Under the pieces are notes generated by a model, which worked only from the letters and a program-made list of their open reading frames with translations, was not told where the DNA came from and searched no databases. 64,000 nt of DNA from Lepisosteus oculatus (taxonomy: Eukaryota; Chordata; Actinopteri; Semionotiformes; Lepisosteidae). The stretch lies in the NCBI RefSeq assembly GCF_040954835.1, contig NC_090696.1, positions 56,884,222 through 56,948,221 of the forward strand, written 5' to 3'. Shown here in pieces: positions 59,725-64,000 of this stretch (the stretch's first letter is position 1; each line of letters begins with the position of its first letter). The translations under genes were made by a program, and so were the position numbers.

Positions 59725-61100
59725 AGGTGTTAAGGTCCTGCTGCATGTTTCTTACCTACAGTCCTCAGGTCAGGTACAGAAAGCTCCAGAAAATGAGTTT
59801 TCCTGGGAGACTTCCACCTTTACAGAAAGGAGTTATCTTAAGAATGAAAATAAACTGTTAATTCGCTTTGTTCTATGACTGACATGACAGATAAATACTT
59901 AAAGTATTTTCTTCCCTTATGACAAGTTTTTGCATTTTGCCATTCATAACCGTAGTTGTGAGACATTCTTTTGAAAATAAATTTTATGATGCAGCTTAAA
60001 TATGTAATGTTTGACTTATTATGATTTTAGAATAAGTGCGTGACACTGTTGTATTTTAAGACTGTATGTAATGTAGTCACTGTTGACAGGTATGACTTTT
60101 ATCCTTTTAATTACTGAATGTACATAAGTCATGGCAGACCCCAGACTATCTGACCTGTAACCAATTCAAATAAGCTCATGAAAAGTTTTCAAAAGTTGGG
60201 ATTTCCACCGAAAGAAGTCTTTTAAATACACAGTACAAACAATTTACTGTCACATTCCAGAAAAGCACCTTTTTGAATAGAATATGATGAGAGATTATTA
60301 TTTATCATAAAGTGGTTGATTTAATGTATTTATTTTTTCTTTTTTAGTTAAAAATAATTTTCACATCATCTGCAATTACAAGGCAATCAAGTGTTTCCAC
60401 TGATTCATGCCTTCTGGTTATGTGTTTTCCCCCCCTACAAAATAATTATTCAATTTAAATCAAAGTGTCTTTTGTTTGACAGATATTTGTCATGTGGTTA
60501 ATTTCTTTTGGATGTTACAAACAACAGATCAGGATTACAGATCAAAAAGGTTTTTCAAAACTGAACAAAAACGTTTTTTACCTTAATGTGAGTTCTAATT
60601 AGTATTGCATTCTGTGGTTTTTAAAATAATTGCTTTAATTGAACACATTTTGCAAACATCTAACAACAGTCACTACACAATATGTTCTATGTTATCATTT
60701 AGTAATCAGAGTGACACCTAATAATTAAAACATGATTATTCATTATGTATTTTATTTGCTGCAGTGTATTTTCCATTTGTGAAATCCAAACCAAACAGAA
60801 AAAAACTAACCATGATACATCTCTTGTTTCATAACTTCATAGATCACATGTTTTTTTTCAGTAAGTTGTAGACACAAAATATTTAAATAATATAAATCTG
60901 GAGCTATAAGAGAGTGTGTTTACTATATGAATTATTCATTTAGGTCAAATTCACTTAACAAGAAATATTACAAATCCTTCCATTGCACATTTTTATTACA
61001 TTCAATTATTTAATAGATCATTTGCAGAACTGATTTAATTCTGTTCTTGCTGTAGTAAGGTGCTTTAATGGAGTAGATTTGCAAAGCCTACATCTGTATA
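59725..61100. other. AT-rich intergenic stretch
   Basis: No gene or repeat ends are recognised. Confidence 0.6.
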
Positions 61101-61106
61101 CTTTTC

Positions 61107-61170
61107 ATCCATCCGTTTTGTAACCACTTTATCCAATACAGCCAGAGCCAGAGCCTAACCCAGCAACAAC
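61107..61170 (-). repeat. L2/V-SINE tail fragment
   Basis: CATCCATCCGTTTTGTAACC, then ACTTTATCCAATACAG and GAGCCTAACCCAGCAAC, is the reversed 3' end typical of fish V-type SINEs and L2-like LINEs. It runs straight into the ATT/TAA tract. Confidence 0.65.
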
Positions 61171-61177
61171 AACAGCA

Positions 61178-61282
61178 ATATTATTATTATTATTATTATG
61201 AGTATTATGATTATTATTATTAATAATAATATTAATAATAATAATACTAATAATAATAATGATGATGATGATGATAATAATT
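61178..61282. repeat. Inverted ATT/AAT microsatellite
   Basis: About 40 bp of (ATT)n are followed by about 40 bp of (AAT)n and then (GAT)n. The two halves are complementary and could fold into a long hairpin. Confidence 0.9.
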
Positions 61283-61289
61283 AAAAAAA

Positions 61290-62390
61290 TCTTCCCTGTA
61301 GTGACCTTGTACAGTCACCATACTAGGATATTGCTTTAGAATGTAAGATCCAGAGGTTAGAACTCCACAAACTGATCCAACCTTTGCAACAGCAAACAGA
61401 TTTTTGTCCTTGAATGATTTTTGTTAAATTAGGGACCAATCACAGCCTTTCTAAGCCTTTGAGATCTGATCCCATCTTGAGCTGCTAATTTATAATGAGC
61501 CTAGAGTTAACCATATCTTAAAAGACAAACAAAACAAGCTGTTCTTGAAGTTGTTTATGTAAGTTAACAAATTAAATGTTTAAAAATTATTGCAAGACTG
61601 CAACAGTTTCCTGAACTGACCTGTTGAGATACATTTAGATGGTAAAACTAAATGTAGCTTCTTTTGGTTTCCCTTGTTTATACATTTTTTTCTTTAAGAT
61701 ACAATAATCATCAAAACTAAGCAGAAGAGAAGTAGTGGGAAGATGTAAAGCCTTTACTTATCTTCATCTGCTATGGAAGAATGCACTGCCTAAGTCATTA
61801 AAGTCTCCCGTCAGATGCAGTGTTTTATTAACAAATCCTCACCATTACAGCTAATGCCATGTATTACTGGTGACACCCAGTGCTCCACTCTGACATTCAT
61901 GGTTTTAGCAGTTGTGTTTTCTTGAGGATACCCTGAGCTTTGTCATTAGTTATGCCTGTTCAATCCTAAGTGCTTGGCAGTTTGCTTGTTTTCATTTTGT
62001 CAAAGCATCTTGTTCTGCTTTCCTTGGTACTGATCTGTTAAGCAGTCTTTTTAGACTGTGACAATTATTATCAGTGACTGGAGTATACATGATTTTTCTT
62101 TTTTTTCAGCTGAACAGAAAGTCTTGTTAGAATAAGACAATGTAGTCTTTTATACTAGACAATATAGTTTTTACTTAACAATTGTCTGAATATGCCAAGT
62201 ACTTAATATTTATACACAATGTACAGTTCACCTTGTATATAGCATAACCCCACAAATGACCTTATTTAAGGACTATTATTCACAAATAATAAAAAGGGGT
62301 GTATTAAAGTAAAGTGTACATAGAATGAAAATTATACAAGGAAAATACCAGTTACTTTTAACTGTTAGCAGCACTAATCAACTGGGATCC
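61290..62390. other. Intergenic stretch
   Basis: Nothing recognised. Confidence 0.6.
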
Positions 62391-62399
62391 AAAGCAAAT

Positions 62400-62515
62400 C
62401 TTGGGAAGCACTGGGTCCAAGGTAGGATATACCCTTGACTGGATGTGAGTCCATCATGGGGCACATACAGATACGTACTGTACACTCTCACACCAGGCCA
62501 ATTTTCTTCGAAGCC
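62400..62515 (-). repeat. L2/V-SINE tail fragment
   Basis: GGATATACCCTTGACTGGAT, a GTCCATCATGGGGCAC phrase and CACCAGGCCAATTTTCTTCG follow the reversed order of the conserved tail and centre of V-type SINEs. Confidence 0.6.
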
Positions 62516-62519
62516 AGAA

Positions 62520-63455
62520 ATAATAATTCATGGTATTTATATAGAAGCTTTCAATCCAAAGTGCATGCATGTTAACCATGGTGTCTTGCTTTAACTCTGG
62601 TCTTGAGCAATCTCGGCAACTTGAATTTGACCAATTTTTCAGCTGTTGAAGTAATAGCATAGTTCTCCACCCAATCTGCTGTGTAGTAAGGCTGATGATG
62701 CAGAATTGCTGTCCATGTGGATGTTGTAATTCAAATGTGGAATGAGGACTCCTCCTACATGTGAAAATTCTTTTGGAATGAAATTCACTAAGCAAATACA
62801 TACATTGATAATTAGGCTACATTTAGGCCTGACAATGAAGGATGTGAACAAACCATACTTAGAAAGAAATCAAAGAGTTTATAAAATTGATTTAAAAAAT
62901 GTTCAATACATACACATTTTAAAATAGAACAAAATTATTTTGTTAATTTAATTTGATGGAAAGGTTCATATTTATACAAAAAACTGTAAATGTAATATAG
63001 CTTTGTAATAGAGTAAATTGCTTTTGTAAAAGGAAATTGTAAATTTTACAAATACTGAATTTGGACCAAAAAAAAATAATATAAAGGTGTTGATTTTAAC
63101 ATGAATTAGGTGCTTAACTGTTAAGGCAGATGGTTTTAATACCATCCCAGAAATTAGCTTGGCATTCTGAAATGTAATTAACTTTTTTCTATGATGTAAT
63201 GGCTGGAATCATCCTTGTATTCATTTCAGTGGGTTATCTCAAGTAAAAAAATATCACAGGTTAACTATTGAAACTCTAAAATTTGTAAAAAACACTGAAT
63301 TGCTGTGCCAGCCGAGCAGATAAGCTAGTTTCACCATGTTCAAGTCACAGGTGATACATGTCACATGGCTGAGATATGAGATCCCAAAAGCCTCTCTCCT
63401 TAGAAGTATATAGTTAGTATATAGTTAATGTCACCACCTCTCTTAGATATGTGTA
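62520..63455. other. AT-rich intergenic stretch
   Basis: Nothing recognised beyond the degenerate repeat edge at its left. Confidence 0.6.
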
Positions 63456-63460
63456 CCTTT

Positions 63461-63972
63461 TGTCACAGTTGACATCCCTCCTCTAGAGGGTGCTTCACTA
63501 CGGACTTGTAATTTGTTCTGTGTGATTGTTTGTATGTTCTCCCAGTATGCCTTGTTTGTCTTTGGGTTTATAACCGGATGTCTAGAGGCCCTCCTACTAC
63601 CAGGCTATGGCTGAGCATAGGCCTCATCCCTGACATCCCTGATCTCTGAGGCCTGGAGGACATTGCCCCGTGCTCCCACAATGTTCCTATGTTTGTGTTC
63701 CCCCCTTTAAGTCTCTGGATGGAGCTTCCGGTATCTGAGTTTTGGACTGTGCCCTGACCTTCGTGTGGACCTACTTGGACTTGGTTGCCTTTGATTATTC
63801 CTTTGCGCACCTGTTCCTGTACCTGTACCTGTTCACGTACTGTCACTGTTAACTAGCATTACCAATAAACACCTGTGTGTCTTCCCTGAAGTCCTGTCTC
63901 TTCCGGATTCTACTGCCTCGCATAGGGTCTTACAACAAACCTGGGACGGATTGCTAAACCACATCCCTGACA
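63461..63972 (+). mobile_element. Complete solo LTR (Ty3/gypsy-like) with 5-bp target duplication
   Basis: The segment starts TGTCACAG and ends CCCTGACA, so it has the 5-bp inverted ends TGTCA/TGACA. The flanks are identical: CCTTT at 63456-63460 and CCTTT at 63973-63977. A polyadenylation signal AATAAA at 63864-63869, about 100 bp before the end, fixes the orientation as plus. At 512 bp it is a typical LTR length. No internal region is present, so it arose by recombination between two LTRs. Confidence 0.88.
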
Positions 63973-64000
63973 CCTTTTCAATGTCCAAATACAGTATCTA

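Noticed and set aside
63568..63846. 92-aa open frame on the minus strand
   Set aside because: It lies entirely within the solo LTR and has no similarity to a protein.
38330..64000. LRIT3 or EGF, expected downstream of RRH from human gene order
   Set aside because: No leucine-rich repeat or EGF-type cysteine exons were seen. They may lie beyond the window, or the order may differ in this species.

Overview
This window is nuclear DNA from a vertebrate, most likely a ray-finned fish. The evidence is three intron-split vertebrate genes, AT-rich introns of 0.6-4 kb, and a mix of Tc1, hAT, 5S-rRNA-derived SINE and LTR-retrotransposon remains typical of fish genomes. The species cannot be settled from sequence alone. 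The long introns and AT-rich background would fit a non-teleost ray-finned fish, but that is a guess.

Genes. (1) LAMTOR3, minus strand, 366-5372, is the 5' part of the Ragulator/MAPK scaffold gene. Four coding exons give residues 1-79; the rest lies beyond the left edge. (2) GAR1, plus strand, coding 8889-19778 in six exons (209 aa), is the H/ACA snoRNP subunit, with a likely noncoding first exon ending at 7062. (3) RRH (peropsin), plus strand, 26522-38193 in seven exons (347 aa), is a retinal-binding opsin. LAMTOR3 and GAR1 are divergent, so about 5.4-7.06 kb probably holds both promoters. GAR1 followed by RRH in the same orientation matches the human gene order.

Mobile DNA. GAR1 introns carry three DNA transposons: a hAT-like MITE with an exact 8-bp target duplication (11582-12041), a complete Tc1 element with an open 339-aa DD34E transposase and inverted repeats of about 213 bp with one mismatch (12760-14389), and a decayed Tc1 element of a different family (16226-17742). 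The GAR1-RRH interval holds a ZBED5-like hAT element with both ends (22531-23953) and part of a second. At least five pieces of one 5S-rRNA-derived SINE family are scattered through the window; the tail of one is duplicated between the divergent genes.

From 38.4 kb to the right edge I find no complete gene. This part holds a purine-rich block with a 62-bp minisatellite (39.5-41.4 kb), a fossil Tc1 element (42.1-43.1 kb), tRNA-type SINE fragments, a broken retroelement pol relic (57.7-59.7 kb), LTR-like segments near 54.9-56.0 kb, and a complete solo LTR with a 5-bp target duplication (63461-63972). Two spliced-looking short exons at 49541-49619 and 50163-50234 form an open 3' end with no assigned gene; their phase would fit the RRH exon 6 donor.

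No new multi-gene system was found. The most useful leads are the orphan terminal exons, the transposon crowding around the 60-bp GAR1 exon 3, the duplicated SINE tail in the shared promoter interval, and a recurring hammerhead-like motif.
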